This document shows, piece by piece, positions 8,840 to 17,617 of a DNA stretch of 64,000 nucleotides; the stretch's first letter is position 1; every line of letters starts with the position of its first letter. The stretch lies in NCBI RefSeq assembly GCF_032337115.1, contig NZ_JAVXZY010000002.1:62001-126000 (forward strand). The letters are read 5' to 3'. The notes under the pieces are model-generated. The model was not told the DNA's origin. It did not search any database and was given only the letters and a program-made list of their open reading frames with translations. The position numbers and the translations under genes are program-made. This DNA comes from Roseateles_C aquae (GTDB taxonomy: Bacteria > Pseudomonadota > Gammaproteobacteria > Burkholderiales > Burkholderiaceae_C).

Positions 8840-10156
8840 TCAGCGGCGCAGCAAGGCAAGAATCTCTGCCGCCATCGCTGCGGCCGCACCGCGGTGGCAG
8901 GCCGCAAAACGTCTGGCCTGCTCGGCCCGCTGCTGCAAGCCAGCGGGATCGGCCAGCAGCACCTGCGCGCGTTGCAGCGCGCCAGCCAGATCGTCAGCCC
9001 GCTCGGCCGCACCGGCCGCTGCGGCCAGCGCCGCAGCGTCGGCAAAATTGAAGGTGTGCGGCCCCATCAACAGCGGGCAGCCGCAGGCGGCGGCCTCGAT
9101 CAGGTTCTGTCCGCCCAACGGCGCAAAGCTGCCGCCCAGCAGGGCCAGATCGGCCGCAGCATAGTAGAGCGGCATCTCGCGCATGCTGTCGCCCAGCCAG
9201 ACCTCGGCAGCCAGCGCCGCGGCATCTGGCTCAGCGCCCCAGCTGCTCCGCCGCGCCAGGCGCAAGCCCCGCGCGCTCACCAGGGCCGCCACCTCATCAA
9301 AGCGCTGCGGATGGCGCGGCACGATCAGCAGCAAGGGGCGCGGCGCCGGCCATTGCAGGAACTGATCCAGCAGCTCGGCCTCTTCACCTTCGCGTGTCAC
9401 CGCGGCCAGCAGCACCCGGCGCTCCTGCTGCTGCAAGCGCATCTGCCAGCCCTGCCCCTGCGCCAGCAGGCGCGGATCGGGATGCAGGTCGTACTTCAGA
9501 TTGCCCATCACCCGCACACGATGCACACCGGCATCGCGCAGCCGCGTGGCGTCGGCCTCGGTCTGCGCCAGTGCCAGCGTCAGCCGCGCGGCCGCCGCGC
9601 CCAGCAAGGCCTGCAACCGGCGCCCCTTGCGGGCACTTTTCTCCGACAGGCGGGCATTGGCCAGCACCATGGGCAGGCCCTGGCGCTGTGCTTCGTAGAG
9701 CAGCGTTGGCCAGATCTCGGTTTCCATCAGCACGCCGACGGCCGGCCGATGGCGGCACAGGAAACGTCGCACCGCGCCGGGGCTGTCGTAGGGCAGCCAG
9801 CACTGCTGATCGCCGTCATGCAGCAGCGCCTGTCCGGCCTCGCGGCCGGTGGCGGTGGCATGGGTGAGCAGCAGGCGCAGGCCCGGCTGAGCGGCGCGCA
9901 AAGCCTCGATCAAGGGCGCGGCAGCGCGCGTCTCGCCGAGCGATACCGCATGCAGCCACAGCGCCCCGCCCGCCGAGGCAGGGACGGCAGCAGGCCCAAA
10001 GCCGAACCGCTGGCCCCAATCCTGGCGGTACAGCGGCTCGGCCGCTCCGCGCCGCCACAGCTTGAGCAGATACAGCGGCGTGGCCAGGCGCAGCGCCCAG
10101 CCGTAGGCCCAGCGCGCCAGCCGCTGCTTCAGCGTCTCGGCGCCGCCTGCCCTCAT
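8840..10156 (-). CDS. waaA: 3-deoxy-D-manno-octulosonic acid (Kdo) transferase
   Basis: WaaA (KdtA) transfers Kdo from CMP-Kdo to lipid IVA on the inner face of the inner membrane, an essential early step of lipopolysaccharide core synthesis. The 438-residue product has an N-terminal amphipathic/hydrophobic anchor, the acceptor-site motif LHAVSLGETRAA with the catalytic Glu, then METEIWPTLL, VMGNLKYD and the GT-B donor-site signature LGGSFAPLGGQNLIEAAACG. I chose the ATG at 10156, seven bases after the phosphomannomutase stop. An upstream start at 10180 would overlap that gene. It is convergent with the regulator gene on its left with a 3-base gap. Confidence 0.94.
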   Translation of the reverse strand: MRAGGAETLKQRLARWAYGWALRLATPLYLLKLWRRGAAEPLYRQDWGQRFGFGPAAVPASAGGALWLHAVSLGETRAAAPLIEALRAAQPGLRLLLTHATATGREAGQALLHDGDQQCWLPYDSPGAVRRFLCRHRPAVGVLMETEIWPTLLYEAQRQGLPMVLANARLSEKSARKGRRLQALLGAAAARLTLALAQTEADATRLRDAGVHRVRVMGNLKYDLHPDPRLLAQGQGWQMRLQQQERRVLLAAVTREGEEAELLDQFLQWPAPRPLLLIVPRHPQRFDEVAALVSARGLRLARRSSWGAEPDAAALAAEVWLGDSMREMPLYYAAADLALLGGSFAPLGGQNLIEAAACGCPLLMGPHTFNFADAAALAAAAGAAERADDLAGALQRAQVLLADPAGLQQRAEQARRFAACHRGAAAAMAAEILALLRR

Positions 10157-10163
10157 CGCGGGC

Positions 10164-11561
10164 TCAGTGGCCGGCCGCAAAGGTCGCGTCGGGCTTGACG
10201 CGCTTCAGCTGCGCCAGCACATCGTGCTGGATGCGGTCCAGCGCTTCCTGCGTCTGGCCTTCAAAGCGCAGCACCAGCACCGGCGTGGTGTTGGACGGGC
10301 GGATCAGGCCGAAGCCATCGGGGTACTCGATGCGCAAGCCGTCGATCGTGACCAGCTCGGTGGCGCCGGGGAAGTCGGCCAGCGTGGTCTGTGCCTTCAG
10401 CTGCTTGACCACTTCATGATGCTCGCCCTCGGCGCAGGGCACGTTGAGTTCGGGCGTGTTGAAGCTGTTCGGCAGGCCATTGAGCAAGGCGCTCGGGTCG
10501 GCCTCGCGCGACAGGATCTCCAGCATCCGGCCGGCCGTGTACATCGCATCGTCGAAGCCGTACCAGCGCTCGTTGAAGAAGATGTGGCCCGACAGCTCGC
10601 CGGCCATCGGTGCACCGGTTTCCTTCAGCTTGGCCTTGGCCAGTGAGTGGCCGGTCATCCACATCAGCGGCTTGCCGCCATGGGCGCGGATCCAGGGCGC
10701 CAGCTGCTGGGTGCACTTGACGTCAAAGATGATCTCGGCGCCGGGCAGGCGCTTCAGGATGTCGGCCGCCAGCACCATGATCTGGCGGTCCGGCATGATC
10801 ATCTGGCCGTCCTTGGTGACGATGCCCAGCCGATCGCCGTCGCCGTCAAAGGCCAGGCCCAGCTCGGCGTCGCAGGCGTGGACGATGCGCTTCAGGTCTT
10901 CCAGGTTTTCCGGCCGCGAGGGATCGGGATGGTGGTTGGGGAAATCGCCATCGACCTTGGAGTAGATGTCGATCACCTCGCAGCCCAGCGCGCGCAGGAT
11001 GGCCGGTGCGCTGGCGCCAGGGATGCCGTTGCCGCTGTCGACCACCACCTTCATCGGGCGGGCCAGCTTGCAGTCGCTGACGATGCGATGGCTGTACTCG
11101 GGCACGATGTCCATCGCTGCCACACGGCCCTTGCCGCTCACATAGTCTTCGGCCTCGATGCGCTGACGCAGGCCCTGGATCTGCTCGCCGTAGACGGCCG
11201 CGCCCTTGAGCACCATCTTGAAGCCGTTGTAATCCTTGGGATTGTGGCTGCCAGTGACCATGATGCCGGAGTTGCAGCCGTGCTTGGCGCGGGTGGCGGC
11301 CACGTAGTAGAGCATCGGCGTCGTCACCGGGCCGAGGTCGACCACATCCAGGCCGGTCGACTGCAGGCCGCGGATCAGCGCCGCGACTAGCGAGGGGCCC
11401 GACAAGCGTCCATCACGACCCACGGCCACGGCCTTCTCGCCCAGCTTGACCGCCTCGGTGCCGAAGGCGCGGCCCAGGTGCTCGGCCAGTTGCTCGTCGA
11501 GCGTGCTGCCAACGACGCCACGGATGTCGTAGGCCTTGAAGATGGAGGCGTGAACTTGCAT
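10164..11561 (-). CDS. Phosphomannomutase/phosphoglucomutase (AlgC/ManB type)
   Basis: This 465-residue alpha-D-phosphohexomutase interconverts mannose- or glucose-6-phosphate and the 1-phosphates, feeding sugar nucleotides to LPS and exopolysaccharide. All four domain signatures are present: phosphoserine loop TGSHNPKDYNG (Ser105), metal loop FDGDGDRLG, sugar-specificity loop GELSGH and phosphate-binding loop RPSNTTP. The start at MQVHASIFKAYDIRG matches the family N-terminus; longer in-frame extensions run through non-conserved sequence. It is followed within 7 bases by waaA, suggesting an LPS-related pair. The family has dual specificity, so mannose versus glucose preference is not decided here. 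Confidence 0.93.
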   Translation of the reverse strand: MQVHASIFKAYDIRGVVGSTLDEQLAEHLGRAFGTEAVKLGEKAVAVGRDGRLSGPSLVAALIRGLQSTGLDVVDLGPVTTPMLYYVAATRAKHGCNSGIMVTGSHNPKDYNGFKMVLKGAAVYGEQIQGLRQRIEAEDYVSGKGRVAAMDIVPEYSHRIVSDCKLARPMKVVVDSGNGIPGASAPAILRALGCEVIDIYSKVDGDFPNHHPDPSRPENLEDLKRIVHACDAELGLAFDGDGDRLGIVTKDGQMIMPDRQIMVLAADILKRLPGAEIIFDVKCTQQLAPWIRAHGGKPLMWMTGHSLAKAKLKETGAPMAGELSGHIFFNERWYGFDDAMYTAGRMLEILSREADPSALLNGLPNSFNTPELNVPCAEGEHHEVVKQLKAQTTLADFPGATELVTIDGLRIEYPDGFGLIRPSNTTPVLVLRFEGQTQEALDRIQHDVLAQLKRVKPDATFAAGH

Positions 11562-11758
11562 GCGTAATCCCTGGACAAGCGTCCGATGCCAAAAACAGCG
11601 CGCCATTGTAGGCAAGCCCGGGGCCGCCGCCGTACTGTTGCCGTAACCGGCCCGGCGCTTGCGATTCAGCGCCGCGGTTGTCGATTCGTCGAGTGCGTGC
11701 CACCGCCCTGGGGCCATCCCTCTAGGCTTGCCTCCATCAGACACCGACACTGCCCGCC

Positions 11759-12913
11759 ATGCCCACCCTGACCGATTTGCTGCAAGACTTTGCCTATGCC
11801 CGCGGCCGCTATTTCAAGCTGCACAAACACCGCGACGAGAAGTTGTGGGCGCGGCTGCTGATCAGCAGCGCCTTCGCACTGTTCTTCCCGACCTTCTTCA
11901 TGAGCCTGGGCGTGGTGTTCGGCGACGCCCAGATCGGCCTGGCCGGCGTGCTGCTGACCTATCTGCTGGGTTTCTTCATTGCCTTCTCCATCCACGGCAG
12001 CTACCGCGCCGTTGAGCTGCTGCTGCCCGAGGCCCGGCTGCAGCGGCTGAACCGGGGCGGGCCCTACAGCAGCCTGTTCTTCGGCGGCGTGCCCGTTCTG
12101 ATCATGGCGATCAGCTTCTTTGTGTTCACACAGCTGCTGCGCGTGTTTGCCGATGTGCGCATCACGGATTCGCCGTTTGATTCGATGCGGGCGGCCAGCA
12201 GATTCCTCTTCATCAGCCTGATCTTTGCCTTGCTCAGCGCCTTCATCTCCTGGCAGGCCAACAAGCGCAAGGCCTTGCAGCTGCAAGCGACCGAAGCGCA
12301 GCTGCTGCGCCTGCAGGCCCAGATCGAACCGCATTTCCTGTTCAACAGCCTGGCCGCGGTGCAAAGCCTGATCGACCCGGCACCTGAGCGCGCCAAGCAG
12401 ATGCTCGAATGCTTCACCGACTATCTGCGCGCTAGCCTGGGCACGCTGCGGCTGCAGACCTGCAGCCTGGACCAGGAGCTGCAGGCGGTGCAGAGCTATC
12501 TGGCCCTGATGCAGATCCGCATGGGCGAGGAGCGGCTGCAGTTCCACATCGACGTGCCCGCCGAACTGCGCGCACTGAAGCTGCCGCCGCTGCTGCTGCA
12601 GCCACTGGTCGAGAACGCCGTCACCCATGGTCTGGAAGGCAAGGCCGAGGGCGGCACGGTACGACTCAGCGCAAGACTGCTGGATGAGCGCCTGCATCTG
12701 CGCGTCGAGGACGACGGCCTCGGCCTGCGTGCCGCCCAGCGCCGCGCCCGGCCCGGCCATGGGCTGGCGCTGAAAAACATCCGCGAGCGCCTGGACGCCC
12801 GCCATGGCGACGATGCCGCCCTGACCATCACCCCGGGCGAACAAGGCTGCGTGGCCGAGCTCGTTCTGCCCATCGAAGCCCAGCCCACCAGCAAGAACGA
12901 CGACCAGCCATGA
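11759..12913 (+). CDS. LytS-family sensor histidine kinase
   Basis: This 384-residue inner-membrane kinase has four predicted membrane helices in residues ~30-165 and no sizeable periplasmic domain. A His_kinase (LytS/AlgZ type) domain follows with QIEPHFLFNSL (phospho-acceptor His192), an N-box NAVTHGLE and the ATP-binding glycine motifs EDDGLGL and GHGLALKNIRERL. It overlaps the following LytTR regulator by ATGA, so the two form a two-component system. The stimulus cannot be told from the sequence. Such pairs in Betaproteobacteria are often annotated as AlgZ/AlgR-like. Confidence 0.9.
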   Translation: MPTLTDLLQDFAYARGRYFKLHKHRDEKLWARLLISSAFALFFPTFFMSLGVVFGDAQIGLAGVLLTYLLGFFIAFSIHGSYRAVELLLPEARLQRLNRGGPYSSLFFGGVPVLIMAISFFVFTQLLRVFADVRITDSPFDSMRAASRFLFISLIFALLSAFISWQANKRKALQLQATEAQLLRLQAQIEPHFLFNSLAAVQSLIDPAPERAKQMLECFTDYLRASLGTLRLQTCSLDQELQAVQSYLALMQIRMGEERLQFHIDVPAELRALKLPPLLLQPLVENAVTHGLEGKAEGGTVRLSARLLDERLHLRVEDDGLGLRAAQRRARPGHGLALKNIRERLDARHGDDAALTITPGEQGCVAELVLPIEAQPTSKNDDQP

Positions 12914-13674
12914 CACGCGCCTTGATTGCCGACGACGAAATCCACCTGGCCGAATACCTGCGCCAGCAACTGAAGACCCTGTGGCCCGAGCTTGAGCTGC
13001 TGCCGCTGGCCCGCAATGGCGATGAGGCCGCCGCACTGATCGCCGCCCACGACCCCGAGCTCGCCTTCCTGGACATCCAGATGCCCGGTCTGACCGGCCT
13101 GGAAGTCGCCCAAGGCATCGAAGGCAAGACGCGTGTGGTCTTCGTCACCGCTTTCGATGACTACGCGGTGGAAGCCTTCGACCATGCGGCGCTGGACTAT
13201 CTGCTCAAGCCCTTGAAGACCGACCGACTGGCACGAACGCTGGAACGCGTGCGTGCCACCCTGACCACCCCGGCCGCGGAGCCGGATGCAGCCCTCGCCG
13301 GTGCCTTGCAAAAGCTGCTCGGCGCCAGCCCACAGCCCGGGGTAGCGGCCCCATTGCGCTTCATTCGCGCCAGCCAGGGCGAGTTGATGCATCAGATCGA
13401 GGTGAACGAGGTGCGCTACTTCCACGCCGACGAGAAATACACCTGCGTACAGACGGCCGATGCCGAGTACCTGATACGCACGCCGATCAGCGAGCTGATC
13501 ACCCAGCTCGACCCGACCCTGTTCTGGCAGGTACACCGCTCCACCATCATCAATCTGCAGCACCTGGCCGGTACCCGGCGCGATGAGCTGAGCCGGCTGT
13601 TCGTGCGCTTCAAGGACCAGTCGCGCGAGCTGCCGGTGAGCCGCGCCTATGTCCATCTGTTCAAGGCCATGTAG
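12910..13674 (+). CDS. LytTR-family response regulator
   Basis: This 254-residue protein has an N-terminal receiver domain with acidic pocket ADDE and phospho-acceptor Asp55 (AFLDIQMPG). The switch Thr lies in FVTAFDDYAVEAF and the conserved Lys in DYLLKPL. A short linker leads to a C-terminal LytTR DNA-binding domain (about 150-254, with FWQVHRSTIINLQHL). LytTR proteins bind tandem imperfect direct repeats upstream of targets. It is coupled to the kinase gene by an ATGA overlap. The next gene, a periplasmic binding protein, starts about 100 bases downstream and could be a target, but no binding site was identified. Confidence 0.92.
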   Translation: MTRALIADDEIHLAEYLRQQLKTLWPELELLPLARNGDEAAALIAAHDPELAFLDIQMPGLTGLEVAQGIEGKTRVVFVTAFDDYAVEAFDHAALDYLLKPLKTDRLARTLERVRATLTTPAAEPDAALAGALQKLLGASPQPGVAAPLRFIRASQGELMHQIEVNEVRYFHADEKYTCVQTADAEYLIRTPISELITQLDPTLFWQVHRSTIINLQHLAGTRRDELSRLFVRFKDQSRELPVSRAYVHLFKAM

Positions 13675-13772
13675 GCGGCCCACCCATTCAGTCGCGGGAT
13701 AGGCCGCCCGCGGCGCGGTGCTAGAGTCGGCAGCAGGCCAGGGAGATAGAACAAGAAGCGGATGGCCTGTCG

Positions 13773-14531
13773 ATGAATGGTTCTTTGGGCGCGGTGTGGG
13801 GCCGTGTCACCCTTTATGGATGCCTGCTGAGCGGATTGCTCTTGGCCCCTCCCTGCCTGGCTGCAGAGACCGAGCTGCAATGGGTAGCCGGCGAACTGCC
13901 ACCGTTTGCCTGGATAGGCCCAGGCGGCGCGCCACAGGGCTATGCCAGCGAGCTGGCGCTGGCGATGGCGCAAAAGCTCGGCCGCAAGCCCGAGCTGCAG
14001 TTCTTCCCCTGGGCCCGCGCGGTGCGCATGACGGCCGAGGGCGAGAACTTTGGCGTTTTCCCGCTGGCCCGCACGCCGGATCGCGAGGCCGGCTTTCGCT
14101 GGCTGATTCCGCTGATGCGGGTCGACTACAGCTTCTTCGTCAAGCGTTCGCAGGGCGCCACCGGCAATCTGCTGGAGCTGCGCCGCCAGCGGGTCGGTGT
14201 GCTGCGCGGCTCGCCCATCATCAAGAACCTGCAGGCCGAGGGCTTCAAGCAGATCACCGAGGCCAAGGACTACAAAGACCTGCTGCGCATGCTGCAGCAG
14301 GGCATGATTGCCGCCATCTATGCCGGCACGCCGATGCTGCAGGCGGCGATTGATCAGGCTGGCCTGTCGCGCGAGGACTTTCTGATCAGCGCCCAACTCG
14401 GTTCCGCCGAGCTGTATATGGGCGCTTCGCTGAAGCTGAGCGAGGCCGAGGCCCAGCGCTGGCTGCGCGCCTATGAGCAGTTGCAGGCCGAGGGCACGGT
14501 CAAGGAACTGCAGCAGCGCTATCTGAAATAG
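13773..14531 (+). CDS. Periplasmic solute-binding protein, SBP_bac_3-like (orphan)
   Basis: This 252-residue protein has a signal peptide (hydrophobic core LLSGLLLAPP, cleavage likely after residue 30 or 31). Its mature bilobal fold is of the family-3 amino-acid-binding type (ELPPFAWIGPGGAPQGYASEL; FPWARAVRM; VGVLRGSPIIKNL). No permease or ATPase gene is next to it, so it may serve a distant transporter, a receptor or an unknown function. Proteins of this subfamily are common as stand-alone genes in Betaproteobacteria. The ligand is unknown. It lies between a two-component system and an EamA transporter with no sign of strict operon coupling. Confidence 0.82.
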   Translation: MNGSLGAVWGRVTLYGCLLSGLLLAPPCLAAETELQWVAGELPPFAWIGPGGAPQGYASELALAMAQKLGRKPELQFFPWARAVRMTAEGENFGVFPLARTPDREAGFRWLIPLMRVDYSFFVKRSQGATGNLLELRRQRVGVLRGSPIIKNLQAEGFKQITEAKDYKDLLRMLQQGMIAAIYAGTPMLQAAIDQAGLSREDFLISAQLGSAELYMGASLKLSEAEAQRWLRAYEQLQAEGTVKELQQRYLK

Positions 14532-14596
14532 CGGGCCGAAAACCGCCAGAGCGCCGCCGCCGCCGCGCCTATGATCGCGGCTTTTGCCATGCTGCC

Positions 14597-15466
14597 ATGA
14601 AGCCCCGCGATATCCAGGAATTGCTCTTGCTCGCCGCCATCTGGGGCGCCTCCTTCCTGTTCATGCGCCTGGGCGCTCACCAGTTCGGCCCGCTGCCGAT
14701 GGCGGCGATGCGGGTCAGCGGCGCCTGCCTCCTGCTGTTGCCGCTGCTGGCCCAACGTGGCCGGCTGGGCGAGCTGCGCAGCGCCTGGCGGCCGCTGCTG
14801 GTGGTCGGGGTGCTCAACAGCGCCCTGCCCTTTGCGCTCTATGCCTATGCAGCGCTGTCGATCACGGCCGGCCTGTCCAGCATCCTCAACGCCACCACGC
14901 CGCTGTGGGGCGCGCTGGTCGCCTGGGCCTGGCTGTCACAGGCGCTGACGCGCTGGCGCCTGCTGGGCCTGGCGGTCGGCTTTGGCGGCGTCGTCTTTCT
15001 GGCCTGGGATCAGGCCAGCTTCAAGCCCGGCGGCAGCGGCTGGGCCATCCTGGCCTGCCTGCTGGCCACCTTCTGCTATGGCATTGCCGCCAATGCCAGC
15101 AAACGCTGGCTGAGCCACATCAGCCCCTTGAGCGTGGCCACCGGCAGCCAGCTGGGTGCCGCGCTGCTGCTGGCCGGCCCGGCCTTCGTCTACTGGCCAT
15201 CCGAGACGCCCGGGCTGCAAGCCTGGATCAGCGTGGCCCTGCTGGCCCTGCTCTGCTCCGGCATCGCCTACATCCTCTACTTCCGGCTGATGCAGCGCAT
15301 CGGCCCGGCCAACACGGTAGCGGTAACCTTTCTGATCCCGGTCTTCGCCGTGCTCTGGGGCGCACTCTTCCTGGCCGAGGCCTTCACGCTGCACATGGCC
15401 GCCGGCTGCGCCATCGTGCTGCTGGGCACGGCGCTGGCGGTGGGCTTGCTGCCACGCAAGACCTGA
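14597..15466 (+). CDS. EamA/DMT-superfamily transporter
   Basis: This 289-residue inner-membrane protein has about ten predicted helices arranged as two EamA repeats (about 5-135 and 150-285). Typical motifs are WGASFLFMRLGA near the N-terminus, PLWGALVAW at the end of repeat 1 and VTFLIPVFAVLWGALFLAE in repeat 2. Members export amino acids or other metabolites; the substrate cannot be told. It is convergent with pbpC with an 18-base gap. The end of the gene carries the 15-mer GCAAGACCTGACCCC that recurs elsewhere in the window. Confidence 0.9.
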   Translation: MKPRDIQELLLLAAIWGASFLFMRLGAHQFGPLPMAAMRVSGACLLLLPLLAQRGRLGELRSAWRPLLVVGVLNSALPFALYAYAALSITAGLSSILNATTPLWGALVAWAWLSQALTRWRLLGLAVGFGGVVFLAWDQASFKPGGSGWAILACLLATFCYGIAANASKRWLSHISPLSVATGSQLGAALLLAGPAFVYWPSETPGLQAWISVALLALLCSGIAYILYFRLMQRIGPANTVAVTFLIPVFAVLWGALFLAEAFTLHMAAGCAIVLLGTALAVGLLPRKT

Positions 15467-15484
15467 CCCCGCCCCCGAAACCCA

Positions 15485-17617
15485 TCAGCGCCGCAGGCTG
15501 GCGCCGCGCACCTCGAATCGCACGCTCTGGATCAGCTTGCCGCTGTCGGAGAGCAGGCGCAGCTCATGCCGGCCCGGCATCGGCGCCCAGGACAGCGCCG
15601 CGCCTTGCCCGAGGCGCCGACCGTCGAGCTGCCAGACCCCGGCCTCGCCTTCAAAGCGCAGCCGCTGGGCACGCGGCGGGATGTCGGGGTCCAAGGCGTA
15701 GACGCTGCCATCGCGCGGGCTCTTGATGCCCTGGGCGGCCAGGCTCTGCACCTCGGCCGTGGCCTGCACACGCGCAAGTTCGCTGCCAGCCAGGAACCAT
15801 TCCATCCGGTCCGCCTCGCGCGCGGCCTCGAACTGCGTTTTCAGCGCCAGCACGCCGGCCGGCGGCAGCGGCGGCCGCGAGGGCCGATCGCGGTGCAGCC
15901 AGCGCATCAGCCCGGCCCAGACCGGCGCCGCGCCGCTGACGCCGGAGACCTGGTGCATGGCCTCGCCGCTGGCATTGCCGACCCACACGCCCACCGTGAA
16001 TCGGTCGCTGAAGCCGACGCACCAGTTGTCGCGCATGTCCTTGCTGGTGCCGGTCTTGACCGCCGCAAAGCCGCTGGTGGCCAGCGCGCTGTCCAGGCCA
16101 AAGGTCAGCGCGCGGGCATTGTTGTCGGCCAGCATTTGGGTGACGATGAAGCTGGCGCCGGCTTCGGCCACGCGCCGCCTGGCCGGCTCCGCGCCTGGCA
16201 GCGCCACCGCGCTGTAGACGCCGCCATTGGCCAGCGTGCGGTAGGCATTGGCCAGGGCCAGCAGGCTGACATCGGCGCTGCCCAGCGCCAGCGCCGCGCC
16301 GTAGTAGCCGCCCGGCTCGGCCAGCTTCAGGCCCAAGGCGTTCAGCCGTTCGGCCAGCGGGTCGGCACCCAACATCGCACCGACGCGCACCGCCGGCACA
16401 TTCAGGCTGTTGCCCAGGGCTGTGCGGGCGCTGACCCAGCCGCGGAAGCGCTTGTCGTAGTTCTGCGGCAGGTAGAGGCCATTGCCGGTCTGGATCTGCG
16501 CCGGCGAGTCGTCCAGCAGGCTGGCCGCGGTGATCAGCCGCCGCTCCAGCGCCAGCTCGTAGACAAAGGGTTTCAGCGTCGAGCCCGGCTGGCGGCGGGC
16601 CAGCACCGCGTCGACCTCGGGCGCATCGGAAAAGCCACTGCCGCTGGAGCCGACCCAGGCCAGCACCGCGCCGCTGGCGTTGTCCAGCACGATGACCGCG
16701 CCGTCCTCGACCTGATGACCTTGCAGCTCGCCGAGCTGCTGACGCAAGAGCGCCAGCGCCTGGCGCTGCAGCGCGGCGCTCAGGCTGCTGCGCTGCGCAT
16801 TCGGCCCCTCGCGGCGCAGCACCAGGCGGGCGTAATGCGGCGCCAGCTGCTCGCCCGGCGGCATGCCGCCGCGGCGCTGCAAGGCCGCCTGCGCCTGCGG
16901 CTCCAGCCCGGCGCAGTCCTTGCCCAGGCCTTGCACCTGCAGCAGCACGCAAGCCCGCTGTGCCACCAGGGCCGGCTTGGCATTGGGTGCGCGCAGCAAG
17001 GCCGCCAGCAGGGCCGCCTCGCGGGCGTCCAGGCCGGCCGGCGATTTATCGAACAGGGCCAGAGCCGCGGCGGGCACGCCGATCAGATCGCCGCGCAGCG
17101 GCACCCGATTCAGATAGGCCTCCAGGATTTGCGCCTTGCTCCATTGCGCTTCCAGCCGGCCGGCCAGCCACAGCTGGCTGACTTTCTGCGCCGGGCTGCG
17201 CCCCTCGCGCGGTCGCGCCAGGTCCTGCTCCAGCAGGCCGACCAGCTGCATGCTCAGCGTCGAGGCCCCGCGGGTGCGGCTGTTCCAGAGATTGGCCCAG
17301 GCGCTGGACGCCACCGCGCTCCAGTCGACGCCGCTGTGTTCGTAGAAGCGGCGGTCTTCGCTGTAGAGCATGGCGCGCAGCAAGGCGGGAGAGACCTCGG
17401 CCAGGCTGACCCAGGGCAGCACGCGCTGCTGCTTGTCCAGGCGCAGCGTCTGTATGGGCACGCCCTCGCGGTCCAGCAGCGCGATGTCGGATACCTTATG
17501 GCCGCTGCGCGTCGCCTCGAAGCTGGGCAGGGCCTGGGCCAGCTGCATCACGCAGGCCAGGGCCGGGGCCAGCAAGACCTGACCCCAGCACGCCCAGCCA
17601 CGCCTTCGAAGTCTCAA
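15485..17617 (-). CDS. pbpC: Penicillin-binding protein 1C (glycosyltransferase/transpeptidase)
   Basis: This 710-residue class A PBP polymerises glycan strands. Residues ~50-220 are the GT51 transglycosylase (SEDRRFYEHSGVDW, catalytic Glu87). A transpeptidase follows with SxxK in GSTLKPF (Ser346), SxN in NSLNVPAV and KTG in VKTGTSKDM. The last ~90 residues match the PBP1C C-terminal domain (BiPBP_C). The start is a TTG that overlaps the stop of the alpha-2-macroglobulin gene (TTGA), giving a signal-anchor-like N-terminus; no ATG fits better. The pair pbpC plus alpha-2-macroglobulin is a classic bacterial combination, read as wall repair together with protease defence. Confidence 0.94.
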   Translation of the reverse strand: MRLRRRGWACWGQVLLAPALACVMQLAQALPSFEATRSGHKVSDIALLDREGVPIQTLRLDKQQRVLPWVSLAEVSPALLRAMLYSEDRRFYEHSGVDWSAVASSAWANLWNSRTRGASTLSMQLVGLLEQDLARPREGRSPAQKVSQLWLAGRLEAQWSKAQILEAYLNRVPLRGDLIGVPAAALALFDKSPAGLDAREAALLAALLRAPNAKPALVAQRACVLLQVQGLGKDCAGLEPQAQAALQRRGGMPPGEQLAPHYARLVLRREGPNAQRSSLSAALQRQALALLRQQLGELQGHQVEDGAVIVLDNASGAVLAWVGSSGSGFSDAPEVDAVLARRQPGSTLKPFVYELALERRLITAASLLDDSPAQIQTGNGLYLPQNYDKRFRGWVSARTALGNSLNVPAVRVGAMLGADPLAERLNALGLKLAEPGGYYGAALALGSADVSLLALANAYRTLANGGVYSAVALPGAEPARRRVAEAGASFIVTQMLADNNARALTFGLDSALATSGFAAVKTGTSKDMRDNWCVGFSDRFTVGVWVGNASGEAMHQVSGVSGAAPVWAGLMRWLHRDRPSRPPLPPAGVLALKTQFEAAREADRMEWFLAGSELARVQATAEVQSLAAQGIKSPRDGSVYALDPDIPPRAQRLRFEGEAGVWQLDGRRLGQGAALSWAPMPGRHELRLLSDSGKLIQSVRFEVRGASLRR

